Assembly: GCF_007644045.2 (NCBI RefSeq)
Contig: NZ_VMDW02000135.1
Location: 1 to 64,000, forward strand
Direction: 5' to 3'
Origin: Vogesella urethralis
Lineage (GTDB): Bacteria; Pseudomonadota; Gammaproteobacteria; Burkholderiales; Chromobacteriaceae
Length of the DNA stretch: 64,000 nt
Below the pieces are notes generated by a model, which was not told where the DNA came from, searched no databases, and saw only the letters and a list, made by a program, of their open reading frames with translations. Shown here piece after piece: positions 28,701 to 36,433 of this stretch. The translations under genes were made by a program, and so were the position numbers. Position 1 is the stretch's first letter; each line of letters begins with the position of its first letter.

Positions 28701-29642
28701 CTAAGCACTGCCGCTAGCCGCACCACGCAGACGGGCAATCGCCAGGCTGGCGGCGGCGGTGCGCGTTTCCACCGCCAGCTTGTCGAACACATGTTCCAGA
28801 TGCTTGTTCACCGTGCGCGGGCTCATACCGAGGATGTCGGCGATATCGCGGTTGGTCTTGCCCAGGCTTAGCCAGTGCAGTACCTCGGCTTCGCGCTGGG
28901 TCAGCCGGAAGGCGCCCATCAGCGTCTGGATGCTGGCTTCGTCGTTTTCCTCGCGCAACACCACCAGCCACTCCTCGTCGCCGGTCTGGTCGTGAAAACT
29001 GGCCAGCAGGCGGCGGCCTTGCTGGGTCGCTAGTAGCGGTGGCTGCTCGCTGCCGGCCAGGCGGGCGGCCTGCGCGGCACGGGTCCACGCCAACAGCGCC
29101 GGTGGTGCCAGCTCACATGGCCCGAAGTAATGCTCGATCAGCCGCCGTGCCAGCGCCGTCTGCCACACCAGGCGCCCGTCGCGCACGGCAATGGCGATAG
29201 TGGCCTGGCCGAAGGCATCCAGCGCGCTGCTGGCCTGGGTAATCTGGCGCGCGCTCTGGATGTGGGCGGCAATGCGGACCAGCACCTCGGGCGGGCGCAA
29301 CGGTTTGGTGACGTAGTCGGCGCCGCCGGCGGCAAAGGCGGCCACCACGTGCTCGCTGTCGGTCAGCCCGGTCATGAACACGATGGGAATATGGCGGGTA
29401 CTGAACGCCGCCTTCAGCCGCCGCGCCACCTCGAAACCGTCCAGCCCCGGCATCACTGCGTCTAGCAGCACCACGTCCGGTAGCGACAGCCGTGCGCGCT
29501 GCAACGCCGCCTCGCCGTCGGTAGCCACCAGCACCGTGTAGCCAGCATCATCCAGCGCGTCGTGCAGCAAGGACAGGTTATCCGGCTGATCATCGACGAT
29601 CAGCACCACGTTGCGGGCGCGTTCACCCGTTACCAGCGTCAT
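28701..29642 (-). CDS. LuxR-family response regulator
   Basis: A 313-aa response regulator. The receiver domain (about 10-130) has VDDQPDN, the phospho-acceptor in LLDAVMPGLDG (about D55) and the lysine in VTKPLRPPEV. A linker of about 110 residues follows, then a LuxR/NarL helix-turn-helix (LTQREAEVLHWLSLGKTNRDIADILGMSPRTVNKHLEHVFDKL). Its ATG overlaps the stop of the hybrid kinase by 4 bases, so the two are a coupled two-component system. Target genes are unknown; the adjacent urea genes are candidates. Confidence 0.92.
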   Translation of the reverse strand: MTLVTGERARNVVLIVDDQPDNLSLLHDALDDAGYTVLVATDGEAALQRARLSLPDVVLLDAVMPGLDGFEVARRLKAAFSTRHIPIVFMTGLTDSEHVVAAFAAGGADYVTKPLRPPEVLVRIAAHIQSARQITQASSALDAFGQATIAIAVRDGRLVWQTALARRLIEHYFGPCELAPPALLAWTRAAQAARLAGSEQPPLLATQQGRRLLASFHDQTGDEEWLVVLREENDEASIQTLMGAFRLTQREAEVLHWLSLGKTNRDIADILGMSPRTVNKHLEHVFDKLAVETRTAAASLAIARLRGAASGSA

Positions 29643-32600
29643 GGTTTTTCCTCCGTCAGCAAGCCTCGGTGCAGCAGCTCGCGCAGCGCCTCGAACTGGA
29701 ACTGGCGCACGTGCTCGCTGGCCACACGCACGAACTCGGCATAGGCGGCGTCCAGTGCGGCCAACCTGGCCAGCTCTTGGCGCAGGCCGCGTACATAGCC
29801 CAGCTCGGCTGCCTCCAGCAGGCCGGCCAGCTCGGCAGCCGGCGGCAGCATCAGCTCGCCTGGCGGCACAAGGTTGGCCGCCGCGGCCGGCGCCGGCTCA
29901 CCGGTTTGCCACTGCAGGCCCAGGCGCTGGCCTATCCAGTCCAATAGCTCCTCCACCCGGATCGGTTTCAGGATGAAGTCGTCGCTGGCGATACCGGCGT
30001 CGTTGTCCTGCCCCTTGTCGAAGGCATTGGCCGAGATCACCGCCAGCTGCGCCTGGCAGCCGCGCTGGCGAAGGCGGCGCAGCGTTTCCCAGCCGTCGAT
30101 GCCGGGCATGGCCAGGTCCATGAACACCAGCTGCGGCTGGAAGACGTCCACCATGGCCAGGCAGTCGTAACCGCTGGCCGCCTGCGCCACCTCGAAGCCC
30201 AGTGCGCTCAGCACGCCAGCCAGCATTTCGCGGTCGATGGCTTCGTTATCCACCAGCAGGATGCGCTGGCGCGGGCCGGCGTAGCCGATGCGGTTGCGGC
30301 GTGGCAGCTCGCTGGCCGCTACCGCCGCGTGCACATGCGGCAGGAACAAGCGCACGCTGAAGTGGCTACCCTGCCCCGGCGTGCTGTGTACGGTGAGCTC
30401 GCCGCCCATCAGGTCGGTCAGCATCTTGCTGATGGTCAGCCCCAGGCCGTTGCCGCCGGCACCGCTGGCGCTACCGCGCTCGAATGGCTCGAAGATGCGG
30501 GCCAGCTCGTCGGCGGCAATGCCGGGGCCGGTATCGATGACGTCGAAGGTGGCCATCTCGCCGCGATACTGCAGCGCAAAGCGCACGCTGCCGCGACGGG
30601 TGAACTTGACCGCGTTGCCCAGCAGGTTGATCAGGATCTGGCGCAGCCGCTTTTCGTCGGCGCGCACCACCTGGGGTAAATGCGCCGCCGGCTGGTACTC
30701 GAACAACAGGCCCTTGTTGCGCGCCTGCAGCTCGAACATGGCCACCAGCTGGCGCAGGAAGGCATCGAAATCCAGCGCGCGGATGGCCAGCTGCAGCTTG
30801 CCGCTTTCGATGCGGGCGATGTCCATGCTGCCCTCGATCACCGACAACAGGTGCTCGCCGCTGCGACGTATCACCTCCAGCGCCTGGTGGCGCGACGGCG
30901 GAATGGCCGGGTCGCCGTCCAGGATCTGCGCGTAACCCAGAATACTGTTCAGCGGCGTGCGCAGCTCGTGGCTGATGGCGGACACGTAGCGGCTCTTGGC
31001 CTGATTGGCTTGCTCGGCCGCTTCGCGGGCGCGCTTGAGCTGCTCGTCGGTGCGGCGGTGCGACTCGATCTCGGCCAGCAGCCGCGCCGTCTGGCGGTTG
31101 GACTCCTGCTGCGCCACCTCACGGCTGCGCGCAGTCAGTACCATCCACCACGCCACCACGCCGCTCACCAGCAGCAGCACGGCAAACAGCCGCCAGAACA
31201 ATTGCGGCAGCCAGCCGTCGTAACCGCCGGCCACCGCGCCCTGCCACTCGATGTAATACAGCAAGCCCAGCACCAGCAGCAGCACGCCGCCAATACCGGT
31301 CATCAGCAACAGATAGTGGCCCAGCCCGTGCGCCAGATAAGGCTGCAATGCACGTGGCAACAGCTTTTTCAGCAAGGCAGACCACTGTGCGGCCAACCTT
31401 GCCTGCGGCTTGCAGGCGTCGCCGCAGCGCACGTCCAGCGTGCAGCACAGTGAACAGATCATGCCCTGATACGCCGGGCACGATGCCATGTCTTCGGCTT
31501 CGTAATCGCGCTCGCACACCACGCAGCGGTACTGGCTGGTGGCGGCGACCAAGGTTGGCCGCGCGCTGTAGTAGCGCCCGGCCGTTACCCAGGCCAGCAG
31601 CGGCGCCGTAACAAAGGCTACCGCCATCGCCACGAATGGCGCCAAAGGCTGCCAGTGCACGCCGAACACGCCAACGTGAGTGGCAATCGAAAGCAAGGAC
31701 GCCAGCGCCATGGCGCCTACGCCGACCGGGTTGATGTCGTACAGGTAGCTACGGCGGAACTCGATGCCGCGCGGGCTCAGCCCTAACGGCTTGTTCACCA
31801 TCAGGTCGGCCACCACCGCCATGATCCACGAGATGGCGATATTGGAATACAGCCCCAGCACCTGCCCCAGTGCGTGGAACACCTCCAGCTCCATCAACAG
31901 CAGCGCGATTGCCAGATTGAACACCACCCACACCACGCGGCCGGGGTGGCTGTGGGTCAGGCGCGAAAAGAAATTGGACCACGCCAGCGAGCCGGCGTAG
32001 GCATTGGTGACATTGATTTTCAGCTGCGACACCAGCACGAACAGCGTGGTGGCGGCAATGGCCAGGGTGGTGTTGTCGAACACGTGGGCAAAGCCGATCA
32101 AATACATCTGGTTGGGGTCGACTGCACGCTCGGCGGCCACGCCGTTGCGTAGCGCCAGCCAGGCCAGCAAGGCACCGCCCAGCATCTTCAGCACACCGGG
32201 TAGTACCCAGCCGGGGCCGCCCACCATCACCGCCAGCAGCCACTGCCGGCGGTTGGCCGCGCTGCGTGGCGGCATGAAGCGCAAGTAGTCTGCCTGTTCG
32301 CCCATTTGGGTGATCAGCGCAATGCCTACTGTCAGCGCCGCACCAAACAGATGCAGGTCAAACGCCTGCGGTGCATTGTTTGCACCAGCGTAGCGCCACA
32401 GCCCGGCCAGCGCCTGCGGCTCGTGCCACAACACGAAAACATAAGGCAGCACCAGCAGACACAGCCAGAGCGGCTGCGTCCACACCTGCAGCCGGCTGAT
32501 GGCCGTCACCCCGTGCGTCACCAACGGCAGCACCACCAGCGCGCACAGCAAGTAGCCCCATTGCGGCGGAATGCCAAAGCCCAGCTCCAGGGCATAGGCC

Positions 32601-33031
32601 ATGATGGCCGCTTCCAGCGCAAAGAATATGAAGGTGAACGAGGCGTAAATCAGTGAGGTGATGGTAGAGCCGATGTAGCCGAAGCCGGCTCCCCGGGTCA
32701 GCAGGTCCATGTCCACGCCGTGGCGGGCGGCGTACAGGCTGATCGGCAGCCCGGCCAGGAAGATGATCAGCCCGCTGGCCAGGATGGCCCAGAACGCGTT
32801 CAGAAAGCCGGCCTCCACCATCATGGTGGCGCCCACCGCCTCCAGCACCAAGAACGATGCAGCGCCGCCCACCGCGGTATTGGCCACCCGCCACGCCGAC
32901 CAACGGCGGAAGCGCTGCGGGGTAAAACGCAGCGCATAGTCTTCCAGCGTTTCGCTGGCCACCCAGCGGTTGTAGTCGCGCCGCAGCGTGACCACGGCCT
33001 GGGTATGGGGAGCGGAGGAGGTATCGGACAT
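29639..33031 (-). CDS. NCS1-type transporter fused to a hybrid histidine kinase
   Basis: A 1130-aa protein with several parts. About residues 30-480 are a nucleobase:cation-symporter-1 (cytosine permease-like) membrane domain with about 12 helices. About 498-541 form an eight-cysteine cluster (RCVVCERDYE, ASCPAYQGMICSLCCT, RCGDACK) able to bind zinc or an iron-sulfur centre. Two more helices (about 570-630) and a coiled linker follow. HisKA has SHELRTPLNSILGY (His about 690), the ATPase domain has GNAVKF and DTGPGI, and a receiver domain has FMDLAMPGIDG (Asp about 971). A C-terminal helical tail (about 1075-1130) may be a phosphotransfer-like region. It is paired with the LuxR regulator. By analogy with CbrA-type transporter kinases it may sense a transported nitrogen compound such as a nucleobase, allantoin or urea; that is inference from the domain and the neighbouring urt/ure genes. 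It carries five exact copies of the repeated 10-mer. Confidence 0.9.
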   Translation of the reverse strand: MSDTSSAPHTQAVVTLRRDYNRWVASETLEDYALRFTPQRFRRWSAWRVANTAVGGAASFLVLEAVGATMMVEAGFLNAFWAILASGLIIFLAGLPISLYAARHGVDMDLLTRGAGFGYIGSTITSLIYASFTFIFFALEAAIMAYALELGFGIPPQWGYLLCALVVLPLVTHGVTAISRLQVWTQPLWLCLLVLPYVFVLWHEPQALAGLWRYAGANNAPQAFDLHLFGAALTVGIALITQMGEQADYLRFMPPRSAANRRQWLLAVMVGGPGWVLPGVLKMLGGALLAWLALRNGVAAERAVDPNQMYLIGFAHVFDNTTLAIAATTLFVLVSQLKINVTNAYAGSLAWSNFFSRLTHSHPGRVVWVVFNLAIALLLMELEVFHALGQVLGLYSNIAISWIMAVVADLMVNKPLGLSPRGIEFRRSYLYDINPVGVGAMALASLLSIATHVGVFGVHWQPLAPFVAMAVAFVTAPLLAWVTAGRYYSARPTLVAATSQYRCVVCERDYEAEDMASCPAYQGMICSLCCTLDVRCGDACKPQARLAAQWSALLKKLLPRALQPYLAHGLGHYLLLMTGIGGVLLLVLGLLYYIEWQGAVAGGYDGWLPQLFWRLFAVLLLVSGVVAWWMVLTARSREVAQQESNRQTARLLAEIESHRRTDEQLKRAREAAEQANQAKSRYVSAISHELRTPLNSILGYAQILDGDPAIPPSRHQALEVIRRSGEHLLSVIEGSMDIARIESGKLQLAIRALDFDAFLRQLVAMFELQARNKGLLFEYQPAAHLPQVVRADEKRLRQILINLLGNAVKFTRRGSVRFALQYRGEMATFDVIDTGPGIAADELARIFEPFERGSASGAGGNGLGLTISKMLTDLMGGELTVHSTPGQGSHFSVRLFLPHVHAAVAASELPRRNRIGYAGPRQRILLVDNEAIDREMLAGVLSALGFEVAQAASGYDCLAMVDVFQPQLVFMDLAMPGIDGWETLRRLRQRGCQAQLAVISANAFDKGQDNDAGIASDDFILKPIRVEELLDWIGQRLGLQWQTGEPAPAAAANLVPPGELMLPPAAELAGLLEAAELGYVRGLRQELARLAALDAAYAEFVRVASEHVRQFQFEALRELLHRGLLTEEKP
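29870..29881 (+). repeat. 12-mer AAGGTTGGCCGC, inside the hybrid kinase
   Basis: Exact copy, opposite to the coding strand; read by the gene as A-A-N-L. Confidence 0.9.
31389..31400 (-). repeat. 12-mer AAGGTTGGCCGC, inside the hybrid kinase
   Basis: Exact copy on the coding strand, read as R-L-A-A. Confidence 0.9.
31551..31562 (+). repeat. 12-mer AAGGTTGGCCGC, inside the hybrid kinase
   Basis: Exact copy, opposite to the coding strand; read by the gene as R-P-T-L, another frame. Confidence 0.9.
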
Positions 33032-33119
33032 GCCACGCTACTGGCAAGAAGCGGGCCAAGCCACGTCCCGGCCCGCCGTAGCGCGTGCCAGGCATGAAAA
33101 AAGCGCACCGGGCGGTGTT

Positions 33120-33481
33120 AATGCCAGTCAGTTAGTGCTGACTGGTTTTTTTGTTTAGGGGTTTGTTGCGTTGAAGTACGCTAGTGTGTCCGCTATGCGG
33201 ACGATGATTAGATGCCGGTTCCGCCCGGCAGACGGGAAAGGGGGCGGATTGCCGCCCCCTTTTCATTCCCCCGCAACCCGGGGCTGCTCGAAACCCCGGC
33301 CAAAATGGCACGCCCCAGGCGCCGCCGAACTCGCCCCTCGCTAACGGCTCGGGGCTCAAACAAATCGGCGTCTTAAAACCTGGGGCGAACCATTTTGACC
33401 GGCTCGCGCCAACGGGATGGGGCGCTTCACTCACGTCCTGCTACGTGAAAACCAAGCACATTCGCTTAACTGACTGGCATT
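33120..33481. mobile_element. MITE-like element, copy 1 (362 bp), inside a former terminator
   Basis: Ends are a perfect 15-bp terminal inverted repeat: AATGCCAGTCAGTTA (33120-33134) and its complement (33467-33481). The body is nearly identical to the copy at 45895-46258. It contains a CCAGTCAG/CTGACTGG hairpin followed by Ts at its left end and a strong bidirectional hairpin (AAAGGGGGCGG/CCGCCCCCTTT, 33237-33262). Flanks ACCGGGCGGTG and ACCTGGCGGGTG look like a decayed target duplication. AAGCGCACC on the left (33101-33109) pairs with GGTGCGCTT on the right (33491-33499), so the element interrupts a former spoVR terminator. It encodes no supported protein. Confidence 0.85.
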
Positions 33482-33515
33482 GACCTGGCGGGTGCGCTTG
33501 GTTGATCTGGCCGCG

Positions 33516-33527
33516 GCGGCCAACCTT
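33516..33527 (-). repeat. 12-mer AAGGTTGGCCGC, intergenic after spoVR
   Basis: Exact copy 7 bases downstream of the spoVR stop codon. Confidence 0.9.
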
Positions 33528-33534
33528 GGCACGG

Positions 33535-35046
33535 TCAGGCGGCAGCCGGGACGTCCGGTTTGCAGTTGAAGGTCTGGGTGACCGTACCGTCGGCGTCCAC
33601 GCTTTCCAGCCGCACGTCAAAGCCCCACAGCCGGGCCACGTGTTTCAGCACCTCCTGCGCACTGCCGGCCTCCAGCGGCTTGCGGTTGTGCATGCTGTGG
33701 CGCAGCGTCAGGCTGCGGTCGCCGCGCAGGTTGACGTTCCACACCTGGATGTTGGGTTCGCGCGAGCCCAGGTTGTACTGCTCCGACAGCATCTGGCGGA
33801 TGCGGCGGTAGCCGCGGTCGTCGTGGATGGCGGCCACTTCCAGCTTGTCGTCGCGGTCGTCGTCGCGGATGGCGAACAGGCGGAAGTCGCGGATCAGCTT
33901 GGGCGACAGGTATTGCGAAATGAAGCTTTCGTCCTTGAAGTTCTTCATCGCAAATTCCAGCACCGGGCGCCACGGCGTGCCGGCGATGTCGGGGAACCAC
34001 TCGCGGTCTTCGTCGGTGGGCGCCTCGCAGATGCGCTTGATGTCCTGGTACATGGCAAAACCCAGCGCGTACGGGTTGATGCCGTTGTACCAGCGGGCGG
34101 TAACCGGCGGCTGGTACACCACATTGGTGTGGCTTTGCAGGAACTCCATCATGAAGCCGTCGGTCACCTGGCCCTTCTCGTACAGGCGGTTCAGCAAGGT
34201 GTAGTGCCAGAACGTGGCCCAGCCCTCGTTCATCACCTGGGTCTGGCGCTGCGGGTAGAAGTACTGCGCCACCTTGCGCACGATGCGCACGATCTCGCGC
34301 TGCCACGGTTCCAGCAGCGGCGCCGATTTTTCGATGAAGTAGAGCAGGTTTTCCTGCGGCTCCGCCGGAAAGCGCGGCGCGGCCTTGGCGCTGTCGTCGC
34401 GCTCGCGGCGCGGGATGGTGCGCCACAAGTCGTTGACCTGCGTCTGCAGGTAGGCCTCGCGCTCGTGCAGGCGGGCTTGCTCTTCGGCCAGCGACAGCTT
34501 TTGCGGCCGCTTGTAGCGGTCTACGCCGTAGTTCATCAGCGCATGGCAGCTGTCCAGCAGCTCTTCCACCGCGTCGATACCGTAGCGTTCTTCGCAACGG
34601 CTGATGTACTGGCGGGCAAACACCAGGTAATCGATGATGGCGCTGGCGTCGGTCCAGGTGCGGAACAGGTAGTTGCCCTTGAAGAAGCTGTTGTGGCCGT
34701 AGGCGGCGTGCGCGATCACCAGCGCCTGCATCGTCATGGAGTTTTCTTCCATCAGGTAGGCGATGCAGGGGTTGGAGTTGATCACGATTTCATACGCCAG
34801 CCCCATCTGGCCGCGCTTGTAGCTTTTTTCGGTGCTGACGAAGTGCTTGCCGAAGCTCCAGTGGTGGTAGTTCACCGGCATGCCTACCGACGAGTAGGCG
34901 TCCATCATCTGCTCGGCGGTAATGATCTCCAGCTGGTTGGGGTAGCAGTCCAGCTGGAACTCGTTGACCGCGATGTCGCGGATGGCTTTGTCGTACTCGG
35001 CAATCAGGTCAAAGGTCCATTCGGACCCGGTGGAGATCGGTGTCAT
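33535..35046 (-). CDS. SpoVR family protein
   Basis: A 503-aa protein homologous to Bacillus SpoVR and E. coli YcgB. Conserved blocks include YPNQLEIITAEQMMDAYSSVGMPVNYHHWSFGK, GLAYEIVINSNPCIAYLMEENSMTMQALVIAHAAYGHNSFFK and MNEGWATFWHY. The biochemical role is unsettled. It is the third gene of a prkA-yeaH-spoVR operon, a conserved proteobacterial stress/stationary-phase set. It lies 39 bases after yeaH. Confidence 0.95.
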   Translation of the reverse strand: MTPISTGSEWTFDLIAEYDKAIRDIAVNEFQLDCYPNQLEIITAEQMMDAYSSVGMPVNYHHWSFGKHFVSTEKSYKRGQMGLAYEIVINSNPCIAYLMEENSMTMQALVIAHAAYGHNSFFKGNYLFRTWTDASAIIDYLVFARQYISRCEERYGIDAVEELLDSCHALMNYGVDRYKRPQKLSLAEEQARLHEREAYLQTQVNDLWRTIPRRERDDSAKAAPRFPAEPQENLLYFIEKSAPLLEPWQREIVRIVRKVAQYFYPQRQTQVMNEGWATFWHYTLLNRLYEKGQVTDGFMMEFLQSHTNVVYQPPVTARWYNGINPYALGFAMYQDIKRICEAPTDEDREWFPDIAGTPWRPVLEFAMKNFKDESFISQYLSPKLIRDFRLFAIRDDDRDDKLEVAAIHDDRGYRRIRQMLSEQYNLGSREPNIQVWNVNLRGDRSLTLRHSMHNRKPLEAGSAQEVLKHVARLWGFDVRLESVDADGTVTQTFNCKPDVPAAA

Positions 35047-35075
35047 GGTGCTGCCCTCCTCTTGCGCTGCGGTCT

Positions 35076-35087
35076 GCGGCCAACCTT
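35076..35087 (-). repeat. 12-mer AAGGTTGGCCGC, at the yeaH stop codon
   Basis: Exact copy overlapping the last bases of yeaH and lying in the yeaH-spoVR spacer. Confidence 0.9.
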
Positions 35088-36357
35088 AACGGGTGGCCGG
35101 CTGCCGCTTGAAGAGTTCGCGGAAAACCGGATAGATATCAGCCGGCGAGCGGATTTTCTGCATGGCAAAGTGCTTGCTTTGCTCGCCCACGCGCAGGTAC
35201 TCGTACCACAGGTTTTGCGGCTCGCCTTCGGTGATTTCGATGTACGCGTAGTACTGGCACCACGGCAGGATGTTTTCCTGCAGGATCTTGCCGCAGTTGG
35301 CCGAGTCGCTGTCCCAGTTGTCGCCGTCGGACGCCTGGGCGGCATAGATGTTCCATTCGCTGTTGGCATAGCGTTTCTTCACGATATCGGCCATCAGGTT
35401 CAACGCCGACGACACCACGGTGCCGCCCGATTCGCGCGAGTGGAAGAAGTCGTGCTCGTTCACCTCCACCGCACTGGTGTGGTGGCGGATGAACACCACT
35501 TCAATCTTCTCGTAATTGCGCTGCAAGAACAGGTACAGCAGGATGAAGAAGCGCTTGGCCATGTCCTTCTTGCCCTCGTCCATCGAGCCGGACACGTCCA
35601 TCAGGCAGAACATCACCGCCTTGCTGGTGGGTTTGGGCTGTTTGACGCGGTTGTTGTAGCGCAGGTCGAACGGGTCGATGAACGGGATGTGGTTGATCTT
35701 TTCGCGCAGCGCATGGATATGGCGACGGCGCTCGCGCACTTCCACGCCGTTGTCGTCGTCCGACTCCAGCAGCGTGTCCAGGTCTTCTTCGGCTTCGCGC
35801 AGGCGGGCCAGCGTGGGTGCCGCCATGGCCACGCGCCGCGCCAGCGCACCGCGCAGGCTGCGCACGATGCTGATGTTGGCAGGCGTGCCGTCGTTGGTGT
35901 AGCCAGCGCGCACCGGTTTCATCTCTTCGATGCCCATCAGCTGGGTTTTCACCAGGTTGGGCAGCGCCAGGTCTTCGAAGAACACGTTCATGAATTCTTC
36001 GCGCGACAGCTGGAAGGCAAAGTCGTCTTCCCCTTCGCCTTCGTTGCTGGCCTTGCCACCGCCACCACCGCCACCGCCGCCCTGCGGCCGCTTGATGCGG
36101 TCGCCTTCGATGAATTCCTCGTTGCCCGGGTGCACGTGCTCGCCCACGCCGCCACGACCGTGGTGGAACGACGGCTCCGAGATGTCCTTCACCGGAATGG
36201 ACACGTTCTCGCCGCTTTCGATGTCGGTAATGCTGCGCCCCTTGATGGCCTTGCCGACGGCTTCCTTGATCTGGGCTTTGAAACGGCGCAAAAAGCGCTC
36301 GCGGTTGACGGCGGATTTGTTCTTGCCGTTCAGTCTTCTGTCGATAATGTGCGACAT
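35086..36357 (-). CDS. yeaH: DUF444 family protein YeaH
   Basis: A 423-aa protein of the YeaH/YhbH family. The N-terminus [25 protein letters not shown] is diagnostic. A charged, Gly-rich loop (about 88-105) precedes a von Willebrand A-like domain with the MIDAS-type motif [11 protein letters not shown]. It functions with the PrkA kinase in stress and nitrogen starvation in enterobacteria. It is 76 bases after prkA; the spacer holds an inverted pair of the repeated word. Confidence 0.94.
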   Translation of the reverse strand: MSHIIDRRLNGKNKSAVNRERFLRRFKAQIKEAVGKAIKGRSITDIESGENVSIPVKDISEPSFHHGRGGVGEHVHPGNEEFIEGDRIKRPQGGGGGGGGGKASNEGEGEDDFAFQLSREEFMNVFFEDLALPNLVKTQLMGIEEMKPVRAGYTNDGTPANISIVRSLRGALARRVAMAAPTLARLREAEEDLDTLLESDDDNGVEVRERRRHIHALREKINHIPFIDPFDLRYNNRVKQPKPTSKAVMFCLMDVSGSMDEGKKDMAKRFFILLYLFLQRNYEKIEVVFIRHHTSAVEVNEHDFFHSRESGGTVVSSALNLMADIVKKRYANSEWNIYAAQASDGDNWDSDSANCGKILQENILPWCQYYAYIEITEGEPQNLWYEYLRVGEQSKHFAMQKIRSPADIYPVFRELFKRQPATR

Positions 36358-36388
36358 GCTTGCCTCCTAGCCGTGTTGTCACGGTGAC

Positions 36389-36419
36389 GGGTTGGCCGCA
36401 ACAGCACTGCGGCCAACCC
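36389..36419. repeat. Inverted pair GGGTTGGCCGCA / complement between prkA and yeaH
   Basis: A perfect 12-bp inverted repeat with a 7-base loop (ACAGCAC), built from two facing copies of the GGTTGGCCGC core. It may act as an intra-operon stem-loop or weak terminator. Confidence 0.85.
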
Positions 36420-36433
36420 TGTGCCGTTACTGC

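Noticed and set aside
33132-33434. A 100-codon open frame inside the repeated element
   Set aside because: It follows the repeat, has no Shine-Dalgarno or protein-like conservation, and starts and stops within palindromic DNA; it is the kind of ORF often mis-annotated in such elements.
33502-36387. A 961-codon open frame opposite spoVR and yeaH
   Set aside because: Antisense shadow; both minus-strand proteins are clear family members.
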